64,000 bases of DNA from Jiella flava (GCF_017349315.1 NZ_JAFMPP010000012.1:1-64000), one strand, 5' to 3'. Positions 9,460-21,253 are shown, numbered from the stretch's first letter. Numbers and translations are program-made. Notes: a model not told the origin generated them from the sequence alone.

Positions 9460-9831
9460 ATGGTGACAGGTAAAACGCCGATCCTAGCGGCGATGATGGC
9501 CCTCGCTTTAACGGCGTGCCAAAGCGACGACGACGTGCGGATGGCGGCCGCGCCCCGGCCGGTGGGCGTGGAGGGGCAATGGAGCGCCATTGGCGGCCCG
9601 CTGGCCTATACCGCAACCTTTAACAACGGCCGCTTCGCCTCGGTCGAGACGGCCACCGGCGGCGTTCTTGCCACCGGCACTTATCGCAATCTCGGCCCGG
9701 GCCAGATCAACATTCTCTACACCTCGCGGCTGAAGAACACCGAGCAGTCGGCGAACTGCAATCTGGTGCGGGCCAACCGCCTTGCCTGCGCGGCGTCGAA
9801 CGGAACGCGTTTCGAATTCGCCCGCTCCTAA
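9460..9831 (+). CDS. omp10: Omp10-like outer membrane lipoprotein
   Basis: A 123-residue exported lipoprotein. The signal peptide ends in the lipobox LTAC at residues 17-20 with Cys20 as the lipidation site. The mature part carries VEGQW and a C-terminal beta-rich region with paired cysteines (SANCNLVRANRLACAAS), matching my memory of Brucella Omp10 and its rhizobial relatives. The likely location is the outer membrane. The start is ATG at 9460 because GAGGA lies 7 bases before it; a TTG two codons upstream is too close to that site. A good intrinsic terminator follows at 9873-9920, so it is probably monocistronic. Confidence 0.85.
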   Translation: MVTGKTPILAAMMALALTACQSDDDVRMAAAPRPVGVEGQWSAIGGPLAYTATFNNGRFASVETATGGVLATGTYRNLGPGQINILYTSRLKNTEQSANCNLVRANRLACAASNGTRFEFARS

Positions 9832-9872
9832 CCTTCTACGTTAAGTCGGACTGAGGCTGGATCGACCCCAGA

Positions 9873-9920
9873 GACCGCCGGGAGCGCGACCGCTCGGCCA
9901 ATTCCCGGGCGGTCTTTTTA
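9873..9920 (+). terminator. Intrinsic terminator after omp10
   Basis: GACCGCCGGGA (9873-9883) pairs with TCCCGGGCGGTC (9903-9914, one bulged G), followed directly by TTTTTATT. It lies 41 bases past the omp10 stop. Confidence 0.85.
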
Positions 9921-10001
9921 TTAGACGCATTCAAATCGATGCCGAATCCCTTATATCGAGACCTGCTGCTCGCGGGATCGGTGCGTGGCGCGGCGTTCCT
10001 A

Positions 10002-10094
10002 GGCATCGGCCGGAAAATCGGAATCGATTTCGAAAAGCACGATGCATAAGATCAACAAGATTGCGCGTCTTCCGGGCGTCCGATCGGACGCCCG
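10002..10094 (+). repeat. R1 repeat copy 2
   Basis: Forward copy of R1. Hairpin A is at 10003-10045, opening GCATCGGCCGGAAAATCG and closing in CACGATGC. Hairpin B is at 10074-10093, where GGGCGTC and GACGCCC form a perfect short palindrome. It lies between the omp10 terminator and hemH, ending about 95 bases before the hemH start, so it may be in the hemH leader. Confidence 0.85.
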
Positions 10095-10188
10095 GCGGCT
10101 CGCGCAACGTTGATCGCGGAGCGGTGTCACTGGCCTCTCCGCCTGCAACGGAGACGATTGAAACACAAGCTGTACTCGGGATGGCAGG

Positions 10189-11250
10189 ATGAACGCCCTT
10201 TCCAAGACGGTCGCCGAACGCGTGACCGGCCCGCTTCCAGCCGATCATCCCCCGGTCAAGGCATCGAAGATCGGCGTGCTCCTGGTCAATCTCGGAACGC
10301 CGGATGGCACCGATTTCAAATCGATGCGGCGGTATTTGAAGGAATTCCTGTCCGACAAGCGGGTCATCGAATGGCCGCGCATCGCCTGGTATCCGATCCT
10401 CTACGGCATCGTTCTCAACACCCGGCCAAAGAAATCCGGCGCCGCCTATGCCGAGATCTGGAACACCGAGCGCAATGAGTCGCCGCTGCGTACCTTCACA
10501 CGATCGCAGGGGGAAAAGCTGGCGATGCGCCTGGCCGGCCACGGAGACATTGTCGTCGACTGGGCGATGCGCTACGGTAGCCCGTCGATTGCCGAGCGCA
10601 GCGACTACCTGATGACACAAGGCTGCGACCGCATCCTGGTCTATCCGCTCTACCCGCAATATTCGGCGTCGACGACGGCGACGGTGAACGACAAGTTCTT
10701 CGAGCACATGACGGGCCAACGCTGGATGCCGGCAGTGCGCACCGTTCCCCCGTATCACGACGAGCCGGTCTATATCGATGCCCTTGCCCGTTCGATCGAA
10801 GCCCATCTTGCGACCCTCGACTTCGAGCCCGAGCACGTCATCGCGTCCTATCACGGCATCCCGCAGAGCTATTTCCGCAAAGGCGACCCCTATCACTGCC
10901 ACTGCCAGAAGACCTCGCGGCTCCTGAACGAACGGCTTGGCTGGCCGACGGGCCGGCTGATCACCACCTTTCAGTCCCGCTTCGGACCGGAGGAGTGGTT
11001 GCAGCCCTATACCGACGAGACGGTCGAAAAACTGGCAAAGGACGGCGTGAAGGCGATCGCGGTGCTCAATCCGGGATTTGTCTCCGACTGCCTGGAGACC
11101 CTGGAGGAAATCGCCGGCGAGGCGGGCGAAATCTTCCGCGAGGCGGGCGGGGAGAACTTCACTCACATCCCCTGCCTCAACGATTCCGACGCGGGGCTGG
11201 ACGTCATCGAGGCAATGGTGCGGCGCGAGTTGCGCGGCTGGATCGACTGA
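10189..11250 (+). CDS. hemH: Ferrochelatase
   Basis: Inserts ferrous iron into protoporphyrin IX, the last step of heme b synthesis. The protein is 353 residues, as expected. The N-terminal phosphate-type loop GVLLVNLGTPDG is present, as is the signature ASYHGIPQSYFRKGDPYH with the catalytic His, and NPGFVSDCLETLEEI near the C-terminus. A CHC triplet directly after the signature and the later Cys could hold an iron-sulfur cluster as in some alphaproteobacterial ferrochelatases; that is inference. The other heme genes of this window (hemC, hemD, hemY) are 43 kb away. Confidence 0.97.
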   Translation: MNALSKTVAERVTGPLPADHPPVKASKIGVLLVNLGTPDGTDFKSMRRYLKEFLSDKRVIEWPRIAWYPILYGIVLNTRPKKSGAAYAEIWNTERNESPLRTFTRSQGEKLAMRLAGHGDIVVDWAMRYGSPSIAERSDYLMTQGCDRILVYPLYPQYSASTTATVNDKFFEHMTGQRWMPAVRTVPPYHDEPVYIDALARSIEAHLATLDFEPEHVIASYHGIPQSYFRKGDPYHCHCQKTSRLLNERLGWPTGRLITTFQSRFGPEEWLQPYTDETVEKLAKDGVKAIAVLNPGFVSDCLETLEEIAGEAGEIFREAGGENFTHIPCLNDSDAGLDVIEAMVRRELRGWID

Positions 11251-11359
11251 GACCATCCCGAGCTCGGCTTGCTTTCAGCGAAAAGGACACGATAGTCGGG
11301 CGGACGACATCTCAACGCCCCGACGTCGATCCGATGCAGGCCCAATCTGGGAGATCGCA

Positions 11360-12409
11360 ATGCTGACGCCAGACACCATAACGTTCACACCCGGTATTAT
11401 CCTTGTGATCGTCCTGCTGGTCTTCGGCATCGTCGTCCTCGTCTCGACGATCAAGATCGTACCGCAGGGCTATAACTACACCGTCGAAAGCTTCGGTCGC
11501 TATACCCGGACCCTAACGCCCGGCCTCAACATCCTGGTGCCCTTCATCCAGCGCGTCGGACGCCAGATGAACATGATGGAGCAGGTGCTCGACATTCCGA
11601 CCCAGGAGGTGATCACCCGCGACAACGCATCCGTCGCCGCGGACGGGGTCGCCTTCTACCAGATCCTCGACGCCAAGTCGGCAGCCTATGAGGTATCAGG
11701 TCTCGACAATGCCATCCTCAACCTGGTGATGACCAATCTGCGCTCGGTCATGGGCTCGATGGATCTCGACGATCTCCTGTCGAACCGCGACACGATCTCG
11801 GAAAGGATCCTGCGGGTCGTCGATCAGGCCTCGCATAGCTGGGGCATCAAGATCACCCGCATCGAGATCAAGGATATCAACCCACCCAAAAACCTCGTCG
11901 ACGCCATGGCGCGGCAGATGATGGCCGAACGCGAGAAGCGGGCCGAGATCTTAGAGGCGGAAGGGGCCCGCAACGCGGCGATCCTGCGCGCCGAGGGCGA
12001 AAAGCAGTCGCAGATCCTGCAAGCGGAGGGCAAACGCGAGGCGGCCTATCGCGAGGCCGAGGCCCGTGAGCGCCTGGCCGAAGCCGAGGCGACGGCGACA
12101 CGGCTCGTCTCCGAGGCGATCGCGGCCGGCGATGTGCAGGCGATCAACTACTTCGTCGCGCAAAAATACACCGAGGCACTCGGCAAGATCGCCCAGGCGC
12201 CGAACCAGCGCGTCGTTCTGATGCCCCTCGAAGCCTCTTCGCTGATCGGTTCGGTGAGCGGCATCGCCGAGATCGCCCGCGCGGCCTTCGGCCCCGATCG
12301 CGGCGACGGCGCCCCGCCGAGCCCGCCGCGCCCACGGCCGGAGCGACCAAGCTTCCGGGTGCCGGATAGCAAAACCGGCGCCCCCTGGCAGGGCGGCGGA
12401 TCGTCATGA
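11360..12409 (+). CDS. SPFH/stomatin-family protein (slipin)
   Basis: A 349-residue membrane-anchored scaffold protein. There is an N-terminal transmembrane segment at about residues 11-30, then the band-7/SPFH domain starting TIKIVPQGYNYTVESFGRY, then an alanine/glutamate-rich coiled coil (repeats of REKRAEILEAEGA type), and a proline-rich tail. Slipins oligomerise in membranes with NfeD partners and are linked to membrane quality control. The start at 11360 has GGGAG 7 bases upstream; the longer in-frame extension overlaps the hemH end and is not family-like. Its last codons overlap the NfeD gene by 4 bases (ATGA), so the two are translationally coupled. Confidence 0.95.
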   Translation: MLTPDTITFTPGIILVIVLLVFGIVVLVSTIKIVPQGYNYTVESFGRYTRTLTPGLNILVPFIQRVGRQMNMMEQVLDIPTQEVITRDNASVAADGVAFYQILDAKSAAYEVSGLDNAILNLVMTNLRSVMGSMDLDDLLSNRDTISERILRVVDQASHSWGIKITRIEIKDINPPKNLVDAMARQMMAEREKRAEILEAEGARNAAILRAEGEKQSQILQAEGKREAAYREAEARERLAEAEATATRLVSEAIAAGDVQAINYFVAQKYTEALGKIAQAPNQRVVLMPLEASSLIGSVSGIAEIARAAFGPDRGDGAPPSPPRPRPERPSFRVPDSKTGAPWQGGGSS

Positions 12410-12867
12410 ACGCCCTCGCCCAAACCGTCGTCGACTACGGCTGGTGGCTGACCGGTCTGATGATGCTGATGCTCGAAGTGGTGGTGCCCGGCGTTTATCT
12501 GGTGTTCTTCGGCATCGCGGCGCTGATCGTCGGAACCAACGCCTTTCTCCTCGCCCAGACGGGCTGGTTCGGCTTCGGCCAGCAGGTCATCGCCTTCATC
12601 GTCCTGTCGGCGGTCTGCATCTATCTCGGCCGGCGTTGGTACGGATCGAACGACGGCATCGCCGGGGACACCTCACCCCTCAATCGCCGCACCAGCCGGC
12701 TGATCGGCCGCGAGGCGCGGCTGAGCGACGCGATCGTCGACGGCCGCGGCCGGATCGCGCTCGAAGATTCCTGGTGGAGCGTCGCCGGACCGGACCTCCG
12801 TGCCGGGACCCGGGTAAGGATCACCGGCGCGGACGGCGCAGTGCTCAAGGTCGAGCCGATCGAGTGA
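12406..12867 (+). CDS. NfeD-family short membrane protein
   Basis: 153 residues. Two to three hydrophobic helices at about residues 8-75 (WWLTGLMMLMLEVVVPG, then VYLVFFGIAALIVG and a third around VIAFIVLSAVCIYLG) are followed by a C-terminal OB-fold NfeD domain at about 85-150. It lacks the ClpP-type protease domain of long NfeD proteins, so it is the short form that accompanies slipins. It is coupled to the preceding slipin gene through a 4-base overlap. An R1 repeat begins about 50 bases after its stop. Confidence 0.93.
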   Translation: MNALAQTVVDYGWWLTGLMMLMLEVVVPGVYLVFFGIAALIVGTNAFLLAQTGWFGFGQQVIAFIVLSAVCIYLGRRWYGSNDGIAGDTSPLNRRTSRLIGREARLSDAIVDGRGRIALEDSWWSVAGPDLRAGTRVRITGADGAVLKVEPIE

Positions 12868-12918
12868 GCGGACGCGCCGTTCCCGATTGATCCCAAGCCC
12901 ATCTGCCGCTACCCCTAC

Positions 12919-13023
12919 AGTATCGGGCTTTGCGGAAAATCGGAATCGCTTTTCGGCAGAGCCCGATGCGTCGAATCAATCAGAGTGCGCGTCCCATGTG
13001 CGTCCTGTCGGACGTACGATGCG
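12919..13023 (+). repeat. R1 repeat copy 3
   Basis: Forward R1 copy. Hairpin A is at about 12920-12969, where TATCGGGCTTTGC pairs with GCAGAGCCCGATG around GGAAAATCGGAATCGCTTTTC. A linker resembling those of copies 4 and 5 follows (GTCGAATCAATCAGAGTGCG). Hairpin B is at about 12999-13018 (GTGCGTCC and GGACGTAC). It lies between nfeD and the ureide operon and ends 40 bases before its start codon. Confidence 0.85.
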
Positions 13024-13062
13024 CCAGCCGGTCCGCATGTTTCCTCACGAAGTGACTGATCC

Positions 13063-14508
13063 ATGACAGAGCGCTATCCCCGCGATCTCCTCGGCTATGG
13101 CCGCCATACGCCGGATCCGAAATGGCCCAATCCCACCGGTGACGGCCACGCCAAGATCTGCGTGCAATTCGTGATCAATTACGAGGAAGGCGGCGAGAAC
13201 GCCATCATCCACGGTGATGCCGCCTCCGAGGCGTTTCTGTCGGAAATCGTCGGCGCGGCAGCCTGGCCCGGCCAGCGCCACATGAACATGGAGTCGATCT
13301 ACGAATACGGCTCCAGGGCCGGCTTCTGGCGCTTGTGGCGGCTGTTTACCAGCCGCGACATGCCGGTCACCGTCTATGGTGTGGCGACCGCGCTTCAGCG
13401 CAATCCCGAAGCCGTCGCCGCCATGCAGGAGGCCGGCTGGGAGATTGCCTCGCACGGGCTGAAATGGATCGAGTACAAGGACTTTTCGGCCGAGGCTGAA
13501 CGCGAGCACATGCGCGAGGCGATCGCTCTGCATACGGCGATCACCGGCGAGCGGCCGCTTGGCTGGTATACCGGCCGTTCCTCGCGGCACACGCTGGAGC
13601 TCGTCGCCGAGGACGGCGGGTTCCTCTACGCCTCCGACGCCTATGCCGACGACCTGCCCTATTGGCAGGAGACGCAGTCCGACCCGCTGCTCATCATTCC
13701 CTATACGCTCGACACCAACGACATGCGGTTCGCGACGCCGCAAGGCTTCAATTCGGGCGAGCAGTTCTTCACCTATCTGAAGGACGCTTTCGACACGCTC
13801 TATCACGAGGGCGTCGAGGGCCGCGCGAAGATGCTGAATGTCGGCCTGCACTGCCGGCTGATCGGGCGCCCGGCCCGGGTCGCGGCGCTGGCCCGATTCC
13901 TCGACTATCTGCAGTCCAAGCCCGACGTGTGGGTCGCCCGCCGGATCGACATCGCCCGTCATTGGCGCGATCACTTCCCCTACCGCGACAGTTTTCGGCC
14001 AAGCCGGATGGGGATCGCCGACTTCATCGCGACCTTCGGCGCCGTGTTCGAGCACTCGCCCTTCATCGCCGACCGGGCCTTTCTGCATGGCCTGCACGAC
14101 GCCCATGATTCTCCGGCCGGTCTTGCCGGGGCGATGGTTCGGGCGTTTCGCGAGGCGAGCGAGCGAGAACGCCTCGGCATTTTGAAAGCCCATCCCGACC
14201 TCGCCGGCAAGCTCGCCCTCGCCGGCGATCTGACCGAACAGTCGCGCAGCGAACAGGCCGGCGCCGGCTTGACGCAGCTTTCGCCCGAGGAACTGGCCCG
14301 CTTCACCAGGCTCAATGAAACCTATAAGGAGCGCTTCGGGTTTCCCTTCATTATCGCTGTCAAAAGCCTCGATAAAACAGCGATCCTCTCGGCTTTCGAA
14401 GCTCGTTCAAAGAACGAGCCTGCGGCCGAGTTCGCCACCGCTTGTCGCGAAGTCGAACGGATCGCGCGGCTCCGTATTCAATCAATCTTCCAAGAGACGT
14501 GCCGATGA
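13063..14508 (+). CDS. puuE-uraD: Fused allantoinase (PuuE type) and OHCU decarboxylase (UraD)
   Basis: 481 residues with two enzymes. Residues about 1-305 form a polysaccharide-deacetylase-fold allantoinase (PuuE) that opens allantoin to allantoate; it starts YPRDLLGYGRHTPDPKWP and carries VQFVINYEEGGE. Residues about 310-478 form a UraD domain that decarboxylates 2-oxo-4-hydroxy-4-carboxy-5-ureidoimidazoline to S-allantoin; diagnostic strings are FEHSPFIA, AHPDLAGKLA, SEQAGAG and FGFPFIIAVK. The order in the fusion is the reverse of the reaction order. It is the first gene of a tightly coupled ureide operon, overlapping the allantoicase start by ATGA. Such fusions are known in other Proteobacteria. 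Confidence 0.95.
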   Translation: MTERYPRDLLGYGRHTPDPKWPNPTGDGHAKICVQFVINYEEGGENAIIHGDAASEAFLSEIVGAAAWPGQRHMNMESIYEYGSRAGFWRLWRLFTSRDMPVTVYGVATALQRNPEAVAAMQEAGWEIASHGLKWIEYKDFSAEAEREHMREAIALHTAITGERPLGWYTGRSSRHTLELVAEDGGFLYASDAYADDLPYWQETQSDPLLIIPYTLDTNDMRFATPQGFNSGEQFFTYLKDAFDTLYHEGVEGRAKMLNVGLHCRLIGRPARVAALARFLDYLQSKPDVWVARRIDIARHWRDHFPYRDSFRPSRMGIADFIATFGAVFEHSPFIADRAFLHGLHDAHDSPAGLAGAMVRAFREASERERLGILKAHPDLAGKLALAGDLTEQSRSEQAGAGLTQLSPEELARFTRLNETYKERFGFPFIIAVKSLDKTAILSAFEARSKNEPAAEFATACREVERIARLRIQSIFQETCR

Positions 14509-15524
14509 GCTTTGAACGCTTCATCACCGCCCCTGCCCTTCCCGAAGCCGCCGAGCTGACGCGGCGCTTCGTTGATCTTGCCCAGCCGCGGCTCGGCACG
14601 GACGTGATTTTTGCCACCGATGATTTCTTCGCCGATAAGGCGCGGATGATCGATCCCGCCCTGCCGGTTTTCTATCCCGACCGCTTCGATGATCACGGCA
14701 AATGGATGGACGGCTGGGAGTCCCGCCGCAAGCGCGTGCCCGGCCATGACCACGCGGTCATCCGCCTCGGCCAGCGTGGCCGCGTCGCGGCGATCGACGT
14801 CGACACCGCCTTCTTTACCGGCAACTTTCCGCCCGAAGCGATGATCGAGGCGGCCGACACCGCGGACGAGCCAAGCGACGATGCGTGGCGCACCATCGTG
14901 CCGCGCGCCGCCTTGAATGGCAATTCGCACAATCTCTTCACCGTCGACGACGACACGCCGGTGCGCTGGCTGCGGCTTCACATCTATCCCGATGGCGGTG
15001 TCGCTCGGCTGCGTGTCTTCGGCACAATCGAAAAGGATTGGAACGAGGTGGCGAGCGACGAGCGGATCGACCTCGTCGCCATGGAAAATGGCGGCACGGC
15101 GGTCGCCTGGAACGATGCCCATTACGGCCATCCGGCCAACATGCTCGCGCCCGGCCGGGCGCCGGTGATGGCCGACGGCTGGGAGACCGCCCGGCGCCGG
15201 GTGCCTGGTAATGATTGGTGCGTCCTCAAGCTCGGCACCGCCGGCATGATCGAGCGGATCGCCATCGACACCCATCACTTCAAGGGCAACTATCCCGACC
15301 GCGTCACCCTGCGCGGCGGCCAGCTCAATGGCGAGACGACGACGGCGGCGATCGATGCGGCAAGCCAGAGCTGGCCGCTGATCGTCCGCGAGACCAAGCT
15401 GCAGGCCGATCACGTGGCGAAATTCTCCGCCGATCCGCTCGGCGCGCCGATCACCCATGTCCGGCTCGACATCTTTCCCGATGGCGGCGTTTCACGGTTG
15501 CGGCTTTACGGCAAAAAAGCCTGA
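14505..15524 (+). CDS. alc: Allantoicase
   Basis: Hydrolyses allantoate to ureidoglycolate and urea. The 339 residues hold two tandem jelly-roll repeats of about 150-160 residues. Each has the paired motifs [14 protein letters not shown] / [14 protein letters not shown] and [13 protein letters not shown] / [13 protein letters not shown], which define the family. The start at 14505 overlaps the preceding stop (ATGA), and the stop overlaps the ureidoglycolate lyase start (TGATG), so all three ureide genes are translationally coupled. Confidence 0.96.
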   Translation: MSFERFITAPALPEAAELTRRFVDLAQPRLGTDVIFATDDFFADKARMIDPALPVFYPDRFDDHGKWMDGWESRRKRVPGHDHAVIRLGQRGRVAAIDVDTAFFTGNFPPEAMIEAADTADEPSDDAWRTIVPRAALNGNSHNLFTVDDDTPVRWLRLHIYPDGGVARLRVFGTIEKDWNEVASDERIDLVAMENGGTAVAWNDAHYGHPANMLAPGRAPVMADGWETARRRVPGNDWCVLKLGTAGMIERIAIDTHHFKGNYPDRVTLRGGQLNGETTTAAIDAASQSWPLIVRETKLQADHVAKFSADPLGAPITHVRLDIFPDGGVSRLRLYGKKA

Positions 15525-16054
15525 TGGCCGGGAGCGTTCTGCGGCCGCAGCCGCTGACCAAAGCGGCCTTCGCCCGCTTCGGCGACGTCATCGAGATCGA
15601 CGGCGCCGAGGAGCGATTGATCAATCAGGGCACCACTCGGCGCTTTCACGATCTCGCCGCGGTGGCGGTCGCGAAAGACGGTGGCCATCCGCTGATCTCG
15701 ATCTTCCGCGGCAGCGCGTTTGCCTTGCCAATCACGATCGCGATGTTCGAGCGCCATCCGCTCGGCAGTCAGGCCTTCTTCCCCCTGAATGGCCGGTCCT
15801 GGCTGGTGGTGGTGGCCACCGACGACGGCGGGCGCCCCGGCGAGCCGACGGCCTTTCTGGCGACAGGCTGTCAGGGCGTGAATTACGCGCCCGGCGTCTG
15901 GCATCACCCGCTGCTTGCCTTGCATGAGAGTTCGGACTTCCTGGTCGTCGATCGCGGCGGCGGCGGCATCAATCTGGAAGAGGTCACGCTCGACCAGCCC
16001 GTCATCGTCGAGGGCTACAGCATCGGCCCGAAAATCGGAATCGATTTTCGGTAA
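15524..16054 (+). CDS. allA: Ureidoglycolate lyase, C-terminus encoded by an R1 repeat
   Basis: Splits ureidoglycolate into glyoxylate and urea. It has 176 residues and opens [40 protein letters not shown] and [11 protein letters not shown] are typical of the cupin-like AllA family. The ATG at 15524 overlaps the allantoicase stop. Oddly, the last 11 codons ([11 protein letters not shown]) and the TAA stop come from hairpin A of R1 copy 4, so the native tail has been replaced or extended by repeat sequence. The catalytic core looks complete, so activity is probably kept. It is the last gene of the operon. Confidence 0.93.
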   Translation: MAGSVLRPQPLTKAAFARFGDVIEIDGAEERLINQGTTRRFHDLAAVAVAKDGGHPLISIFRGSAFALPITIAMFERHPLGSQAFFPLNGRSWLVVVATDDGGRPGEPTAFLATGCQGVNYAPGVWHHPLLALHESSDFLVVDRGGGGINLEEVTLDQPVIVEGYSIGPKIGIDFR

Positions 16055-16111
16055 GCAAGACGCGTCGATTGAGAGAGTGAGAGCGCCATGCATCCGATAA
16101 GACGCAGGGCG
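16019..16111 (+). repeat. R1 repeat copy 4, overlapping the allA 3' end
   Basis: Forward R1 copy. Hairpin A begins at 16020 (GCATCGGCCCGAAAATCGG), runs through allA codons, and provides the TAA stop at 16052-16054. The linker (CGTCGATTGAGAGAGTGAGA) and hairpin B (CATCCGATAAGACGCAGGGC) follow to about 16111. The hairpin A right arm is degenerate (GGTAAGCAAGACGC). Confidence 0.85.
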
Positions 16112-16275
16112 CTCAAACTGCCGCCGACCGGTCGCGGCACCGATCCTTCCCCTTCCGCAGCGAAACCATGCCGGCCTTCGCCCGTTACCCGCAGCATGAT
16201 CCGCTTCGTATGCGCAGCGACCGAGGCGGTGCGCCGTAACCGGGTATGTTTGACATACGGAAGGGAGTTTCCATC

Positions 16276-16515
16276 ATGGCCACTGATGCGATGCGCTACG
16301 CGCGTTTCGACCACCCGAAACACGGAACCTACGACCATCCGGAAAAGGTGTTGAAGGACGAGGCATTGTCCGAAAGCGAAAAGCAGACGGTCCTTGAGGA
16401 CTGGGCAGCCTCGCTGAAGCACATCCTTGCCAACGATCCGCATGCATCGGATGCCCAGGCGACCAAGGAGTCGCTCGACGAGGTGATCGAGAGGCTCGCC
16501 GCCGGCCGCACCTGA
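16276..16515 (+). CDS. Small conserved-looking hypothetical protein
   Basis: 79 residues, acidic and helical, with no signal peptide or membrane segment. It contains a run of charged helix-forming residues (LKDEALSESEKQTVLEDWA) and a C-terminal helix DEVIERLAAGRT. The start at 16276 has AAGGGAG 8 bases upstream; an alternative ATG ten codons earlier at 16246 has no ribosome site. Codon use matches its neighbours, so I consider it real, but I do not recognise a function. It stands alone between the ureide and glycogen operons. Confidence 0.7.
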   Translation: MATDAMRYARFDHPKHGTYDHPEKVLKDEALSESEKQTVLEDWAASLKHILANDPHASDAQATKESLDEVIERLAAGRT

Positions 16516-16941
16516 CGCGATCAGGCAAGACGACGATCCGATGGCGGCGGCTGACCGAGCGGCCATCCTGGGCGCGGATGACGGCGTCCGCTCCACCCCC
16601 GTCAGCGGCGTCAAACGCTCGAGCGACGCCGTGAATTCTCGGCGGAGAGGTTCCACGCCGTCATAAACCCCAAGATCGTGACCGTCGGCTGAGCGATCCG
16701 AACGCGCCGACGGATGAGATCCGATTTCGCCTGGTGGACCGACCCGAAACGCCTGATGAGAATTCGACAAATTCTCGTCAACGTCGGTAAAAAGACCAAT
16801 TTGGCGGCAGACTTGCCGGCTGCCTCTCCCGAGGCATAGGAGAGAAAGCGTCGTCGTCCTTGCCCTTCGACTGATCGTCGAATTAAAGCGGTGACGAGAT
16901 CCGGCCGAGGCGGCCGAATGTGTGAATGGAAACGGCAGATC
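16516..16941 (+). promoter_or_regulatory. Leader/promoter region of the pgi-glg cluster with a 27-bp palindrome
   Basis: 426 bases without a convincing gene upstream of pgi. The notable element is an inverted repeat at 16754-16780: TGATGAGAATT, a 5-base centre, then AATTCTCGTCA, 11 bp per arm with one mismatch. Its size, AT-rich centre and position about 160 bases before pgi suggest a transcription-factor operator; the regulator is unknown. No clear -35/-10 pair was identified. Confidence 0.45.
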
Positions 16942-18588
16942 ATGACGACCCAACAGCAAGCATCCGAGACGAAAACCACCCTTGAGACGCGCGCAGCGGC
17001 GGCACAAGAGGTCGGCATCAAGCGCCTGTTCGCCAATGATCCGGCGCGCTTCACGGACTTCTCGGCAAGCGCCGCGGGCTTGCTGCTCGACTACTCGAAG
17101 ACGGCGATCGACGCGACCACGCGCGCGGCGTTGTTTGCCCTTGCCGAGGAAGCCGAGGTCGAAGCCAAGCGCGACTCAATGTTCGCCGGCAAGCGGATCA
17201 ACATCACTGAAAACCGCTCAGTCCTGCATGTCGCCCTGCGCGCCGAGCCGGCCGACGGCTATCGCGCCGACGGTGACCCGGTCAGTGCCGAGGTGATGGA
17301 CGTTCTGAACGCCATGGCGAATTTTTCCACCAAGGTGCGTAACGGCGAGATCACCGGCTCGGGCGGCGACCTGATCACCGACGTCGTCAATATCGGCATC
17401 GGCGGCTCCGATCTCGGCCCGGTAATGGCGACGCTGGCGCTCGCGCCCTATCACGACGGACCGCGCACGCATTTTGTCTCGAATGTCGACGGTGCCCATT
17501 TAGCCGACACGCTGAAGGGATTGGAGCCGAAGACGACGCTGTTCATCATCGCCTCGAAGACCTTCACCACCATCGAGACAATGACCAACGCCGAGACGGC
17601 GCGGCAATGGATCGTCTCGGCGCTCGGCGAAGCCGCCGTCGGCGATCATTTCGCCGCGGTTTCGACAGCCCTCGACAAGGTCGACGCTTTCGGCATCGCC
17701 AGCGATCGGATCTTCGGCTTCTGGGAATGGGTCGGCGGGCGCTATTCGATCTGGTCGGCGATCGGCCTGCCCTTGATGCTGGCGATCGGGCCGGACAATT
17801 TTCGCGCCTTTCTCTCCGGCGCGCGCGAGATCGATCAGCATTTCAAGTCGGCGCCGATGGATCAGAACCTGCCGATCCTGCTGGGCCTCGTCGGCTACTG
17901 GCATCGGGCCATGATGGACTATCCGACCCGTGCGATCATCCCTTACGATCAGCGGCTGTCGCGCTTTCCTGCCTATCTCCAGCAGCTCGACATGGAATCG
18001 AACGGCAAGGGTGTCGGCCTCGACGGCAAATTGGTGCCGATCAGCGGGCCGGTGGTCTGGGGTGAACCCGGCACCAACGGCCAGCACGCCTTCTTCCAGC
18101 TGATCCATCAGGGCACGGAAATCATTCCGATCGAGTTCCTCGTCGGCGCCAGAGCCCATGAAGGCAGCGGCATGGCCATGCACCAGACGCTCCTGCTTGC
18201 CAACTGCCTCGCCCAGAGCGAGGCGCTGATGAAGGGCCGCAGTCTCGACGAGGCCCGCCAGCAGTTGCTCGAGGCCGGCAAGAGTGCCGACGATGCCGAG
18301 CGCATCGCGCCCCATCGGGTGTTTTCCGGCAATCGTCCGTCGGTCACGATCCTGTATGCCAAGCTCGATCCGAAGACCCTCGGTGCGCTGATCGCGCTCT
18401 ACGAACACCGGGTCTTCGTCGAGGCGCAGCTCTTCGGCATCAACGCCTTCGATCAGTGGGGCGTCGAACTCGGCAAGGAGCTGGCCAACAATCTCGTCCC
18501 GGTCGTCACCGGCGAAGCATCGGCCGACGATCGCGATGCCTCGACGAAGGGGCTTGTCGCCGCCATCCAATCTCTGAGGAGCGCCTGA
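16942..18588 (+). CDS. pgi: Glucose-6-phosphate isomerase
   Basis: Interconverts glucose-6-phosphate and fructose-6-phosphate. The 548 residues match the family. Signature regions are present: [14 protein letters not shown] near residues 151-164, [32 protein letters not shown], and the conserved [12 protein letters not shown] chose ATG at 16942, giving MTTQQQASE; 17 further in-frame codons upstream are not family-like. It directly precedes glgP (stop 18586-18588, next start 18589), placing it at the head of the glycogen cluster, where it links gluconeogenic carbon to glucose phosphates. Confidence 0.97.
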   Translation: MTTQQQASETKTTLETRAAAAQEVGIKRLFANDPARFTDFSASAAGLLLDYSKTAIDATTRAALFALAEEAEVEAKRDSMFAGKRINITENRSVLHVALRAEPADGYRADGDPVSAEVMDVLNAMANFSTKVRNGEITGSGGDLITDVVNIGIGGSDLGPVMATLALAPYHDGPRTHFVSNVDGAHLADTLKGLEPKTTLFIIASKTFTTIETMTNAETARQWIVSALGEAAVGDHFAAVSTALDKVDAFGIASDRIFGFWEWVGGRYSIWSAIGLPLMLAIGPDNFRAFLSGAREIDQHFKSAPMDQNLPILLGLVGYWHRAMMDYPTRAIIPYDQRLSRFPAYLQQLDMESNGKGVGLDGKLVPISGPVVWGEPGTNGQHAFFQLIHQGTEIIPIEFLVGARAHEGSGMAMHQTLLLANCLAQSEALMKGRSLDEARQQLLEAGKSADDAERIAPHRVFSGNRPSVTILYAKLDPKTLGALIALYEHRVFVEAQLFGINAFDQWGVELGKELANNLVPVVTGEASADDRDASTKGLVAAIQSLRSA

Positions 18589-21075
<2,487 letters not shown>

Positions 21076-21155
21076 TCCAAGGCGCGGCGCCAGTGCGTTG
21101 ACACTGCGGTTTCGCGGGGCATCGGTTTTTCCGATACGGCAAGGCCTGGCCCTCC

Positions 21156-21253
21156 AGCATCGGCCCGACAATCGGAATCGATTTTCGGGCCGATGCGTCG
21201 ATTCAAAGGGTGAGAGCGACCTTTCTGCGTCCGATAGGACGCAGGGCGCTTTA
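21156..21253 (+). repeat. R1 repeat copy 5 (best preserved)
   Basis: Forward R1 copy used here as the reference. Hairpin A is a 40-bp near-perfect palindrome at 21157-21196, ends GCATCGGCCCG and CGGGCCGATGC around a core containing ATCGGAATCGATTTT. A linker follows (GTCGATTCAAAGGGTGAGAG). Hairpin B is at 21225-21243, CTGCGTCC and GGACGCAG around GATA/CGAT, followed by GGCGCT, which can pair with the preceding AGCG. It lies in the glgP-glgC gap. No intrinsic terminator with a T-tract was seen in that gap. Confidence 0.9.

Noticed and set aside
16015-17007. Minus-strand open frame of 330 codons across the allA end, the small ORF and the pgi leader
   Set aside because: It covers R1 and the real 79-residue gene; Arg/Ser-rich product without motifs.
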